Assembly (NCBI GenBank): GCA_946886065.1
Contig: CAMPHU010000205.1
Location: forward strand, 1 to 8,175
Source: an uncultured Massilia sp.
GTDB lineage: Bacteria; Pseudomonadota; Gammaproteobacteria; Burkholderiales; Burkholderiaceae
Direction: 5' to 3'
Length of the DNA: 8,175 nt
The notes beneath the pieces are model-generated. The model did no database searches, was not told the DNA's origin, and worked only from the letters and a program-made list of their open reading frames with translations. Position 1 is the first letter of the stretch; each line of letters begins with the position of its first letter. Below, piece by piece: positions 5,855 through 8,175 of this stretch. A program made the translations under genes and the position numbers.

Positions 5855-5896
5855 GCACTCGCCTTACCAAGGCAAGAATGCGTTCACCACCTCACC

Positions 5897-8175
5897 ATGA
5901 TTACGATGCGACTACCCTTCTTCCCCACGATTCCCACGATCCTCGCAGCGCTGATCGCGTTGCCGGCGGCGGCCTCCACGCCCATCACCCTCGACCAGGC
6001 CATGGACCACCCGGACTGGATCGGCACGCCGGTGGAAGCCGCATGGTGGAGCTGGGACGGCAAGCAGGTGTACTACAAGCAGAAGCGCACCGGTTCGCCG
6101 CTGCGCGACACCTTCCAGGCCGGCGCCAGGCCGCGCCTGGTGGCCGACACCGAACTGGCCAAGGTCGACAGTCCGGACGTGTTCTATAACCCGGACCGCA
6201 GCCGCATGCTGGTGCTGCGCAACGGCGACCTGTTCGAGCGCAACCTCAAGAACGGCGACCTGGTCCAGATCACGCGCGGCGCGAGCAAGCTGGATGCGGC
6301 GCAGTTCACGGCCGACGGCCGCGGCGTGCAGTACCGCATCGGCAGCGACTGGTACCTGTGGGACCGCGCCAGCAAGGTGGTCGGCCCGGCCGCGCTGCCG
6401 CGCGCCGCCAAGGACCCGGCGGCGAATGACGAGGACGCGCTGCGCACCATGCAGCTGCGCCTGATCACCACCCTCAAGCGCCAGAAGGACGATCGCGAGG
6501 CAATGCGCGCGCGCATGGATGAACTGCGCCGCATCGACCCGACCATGGCGCCGACGCCCATCTACTTCGGCGACAAGGTCGAGATCGAGAACAGCAGCCT
6601 GTCACCTAGCGGCCGCTGGCTGCTGGTCGCCACCGCGCCCAAGGGCAGCGACAAGGGCCGCGTCGGCAAGATGCCGCGCTACGTGACCGAGTCGGGCTAC
6701 GAGGAATTCGACGACCAGCGCACCCGCGTGGGCCGCAACATGCCGGCCCCGCATGCACTGAAGCTGGTCGACCTGCGCACCAACAAGGTGCACGAACTGT
6801 CCTTCGACGTGCTGCCGGGCGTGAACCAGGACCCGCTGGCCGAGCTGCGCGCGGCCGCCAAGCGCGACCCGCTCAAGGGCAACCGCGCGGTGCGCGTGAT
6901 CGACAGCGGCGACGGCATCAGCTGGAGCGCCAACGGCGCCGGCGTGGCCGTGATGCTGCGCGCGGTCGACAACAAGGACCGCTGGATCGCCACCGTCGAC
7001 CTGGAAGGCGGCAAACTCAAGCCGCTGCACCGCCTGACCGACAAGGCCTGGGTCAACTACGACAACAACGAATTCGGCTGGCTGCCGGACAACCGCAGCC
7101 TGTGGTTCCTGTCCGAGGAAAGCGGCTACTCGCACCTGTACACGGCGGACACCGCGACCGGCGGCATCCGTGCACTCACCCAGGGCAAGTGGGAAGCCTC
7201 GGACGTGCGCTGGACCCGCGACGGCGCCACCGCCTACGTGATGTGCAACCGCGCCACCCCGGGCGACTATGAAGTCTGCGCCGTCAACGCCAGGACCGGC
7301 GCCGTGCGCGAGGTGACCCAGCTCGACGGCGTGGAACGCTTCCGGCTGTCGCCTGGTGAGGACAAGCTGCTGCTGCACTGGTCCGCCAGCTACACCCCGG
7401 TGCAGATCGCGACCGTCCCGGTCGCGGGCGGCGCGGCCACCAGGCTGACCGACACCCGCAGCGCGGACTTCAAGGCGCGTACCTGGATCGAGCCGCAGTA
7501 CGTGGCCGTGCCGTCGAGCGCCGGCGGCGACCCGGTCTGGGCCAAGCTGTACCGCCCGGCCCAGCTGGAAGCGGGCAAGAAGTACCCGGTCGTGATGTTC
7601 GTGCATGGCGCCGGCTACCTGCAGAACGTGAGCAAGCGCTACCCGAACTACTTCCGCGAGCAGATGTTCCACAACCTGCTGGTGCAGAAGGGCTACGTGG
7701 TGCTCGACATGGACTACCGCGCCTCCAAGGGCTACGGCGCCAAGTGGCGCAACGCGATCTACCGCCAGATGGGCCACCCGGAGCTGCAGGACTACATCGA
7801 CGGCGTCAACTACATGGTCAAGGAGCACCAGGGCGACGCCGCCAACGTCGGCATCTACGGCGGCAGCTACGGCGGCTTCATGACCTTCATGGCCCTGATG
7901 CGCGCGCCCGAGACGTTCAAGTCCGGCGCCGCGCTGCGCCCGGTGACCGACTGGACCACGTATAACCACGAGTACACCGCCAACATCCTGAACACGCCGG
8001 ACATCGACCCGCAGGCCTACAAGGTCTCGTCGCCGATCGAGTACGCCGAGAACCTGAAGGGCAACCTCCTGATCTCGCACGGCATGGTGGACGACAACGT
8101 GTTCTACCAGGACTCGGTGCGCATGGCCCAGCGCCTGATCGAGCTGAAGAAGGACAACTGGGAGCTGGCCAGCTA
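5897..8175 (+). CDS. Exported S9-family serine peptidase (prolyl oligopeptidase/DPP IV-like); partial, 3' end outside window
   Basis: The window holds 759 complete codons. A signal peptide is apparent: basic start MITMR, hydrophobic stretch about 12-22, then LPAAAS with likely cleavage near 25-27, so the enzyme should act in the periplasm or outside the cell. A beta-propeller-like N-terminal region (about 40-520) includes WLPDNRSLWFLSEESGYSHL, typical of DPP IV N-terminal domains. The alpha/beta-hydrolase domain starts near 540, with VMFVHGAGY (565-573) and the nucleophile motif GGSYGG (Ser657). HGMVDDN (728-734) supplies the catalytic Asp, D732 by alignment with DPP IV. The histidine should fall about 32 residues later, just past the edge. 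Residues 178-215 are a highly charged, probably helical segment. Family: peptides cleaved after proline or alanine; the exact specificity is unknown. In-frame ATGs at 5897 and 5906 both keep the signal peptide; neither has a clear ribosome binding site, and a stop at 5849 bars any earlier start. Confidence 0.93.
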   Translation, partial: MITMRLPFFPTIPTILAALIALPAAASTPITLDQAMDHPDWIGTPVEAAWWSWDGKQVYYKQKRTGSPLRDTFQAGARPRLVADTELAKVDSPDVFYNPDRSRMLVLRNGDLFERNLKNGDLVQITRGASKLDAAQFTADGRGVQYRIGSDWYLWDRASKVVGPAALPRAAKDPAANDEDALRTMQLRLITTLKRQKDDREAMRARMDELRRIDPTMAPTPIYFGDKVEIENSSLSPSGRWLLVATAPKGSDKGRVGKMPRYVTESGYEEFDDQRTRVGRNMPAPHALKLVDLRTNKVHELSFDVLPGVNQDPLAELRAAAKRDPLKGNRAVRVIDSGDGISWSANGAGVAVMLRAVDNKDRWIATVDLEGGKLKPLHRLTDKAWVNYDNNEFGWLPDNRSLWFLSEESGYSHLYTADTATGGIRALTQGKWEASDVRWTRDGATAYVMCNRATPGDYEVCAVNARTGAVREVTQLDGVERFRLSPGEDKLLLHWSASYTPVQIATVPVAGGAATRLTDTRSADFKARTWIEPQYVAVPSSAGGDPVWAKLYRPAQLEAGKKYPVVMFVHGAGYLQNVSKRYPNYFREQMFHNLLVQKGYVVLDMDYRASKGYGAKWRNAIYRQMGHPELQDYIDGVNYMVKEHQGDAANVGIYGGSYGGFMTFMALMRAPETFKSGAALRPVTDWTTYNHEYTANILNTPDIDPQAYKVSSPIEYAENLKGNLLISHGMVDDNVFYQDSVRMAQRLIELKKDNWELAS

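Noticed and set aside
6602..8080. Minus-strand frame of 492 codons opposite the peptidase
   Set aside because: Antisense to the catalytic and propeller domains of the S9 peptidase; Val/His/Ala/Gln-rich without domain features.

Overview
The window is about two-thirds G+C with the codon use of a Burkholderiales betaproteobacterium. An Oxalobacteraceae member such as Massilia is my best guess, from gene order and protein style rather than from any search. No mobile element, CRISPR array, rRNA or tRNA is visible.

Left block, all on the minus strand (5279 down to 1): an assimilatory nitrate cluster in the order nasT, nasS, a 249-base regulatory gap, a NarK/NasA-type nitrate transporter, then nirB, which runs off the left edge. 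NasT (pseudo-receiver plus ANTAR RNA-binding domain) and NasS (cytoplasmic nitrate sensor of the NrtA/CmpA fold) form the known two-protein nitrate/nitrite switch. Without ligand NasS holds NasT; with ligand NasT is freed to act as a transcription antiterminator on the leader RNA of the structural genes.

The gap at 3219-3467 is the most interesting part. Read on the minus strand it holds a palindrome about 93 bases upstream of the expected start (possible enhancer site), a consensus sigma-54 promoter (TGGCAC, then TTGCA), two hairpins each closing a six-base loop with A at position 1 and G at position 4 (the ANTAR target signature), and then a 13-bp G+C-rich intrinsic terminator with a T-tract just before the transporter's ribosome binding site. 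This predicts two gates on nitrate assimilation: nitrogen limitation through RpoN, and nitrate/nitrite presence through NasS-NasT antitermination. A ten-codon reading frame runs from the first hexaloop into the second loop.

Middle (5280-5896): a short promoter region, then two overlooked plus-strand genes of 35 codons each (5501-5608 and 5611-5718), both with good ribosome binding sites and a plausible promoter, followed by a terminator-like hairpin. The second encodes a single-span membrane peptide. I recognise neither.

Right block (5897-8175, plus strand): an exported serine peptidase of the S9 (prolyl oligopeptidase/dipeptidyl peptidase IV-like) family, cut by the right edge just before its catalytic histidine is expected. 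It appears unrelated to nitrate use.
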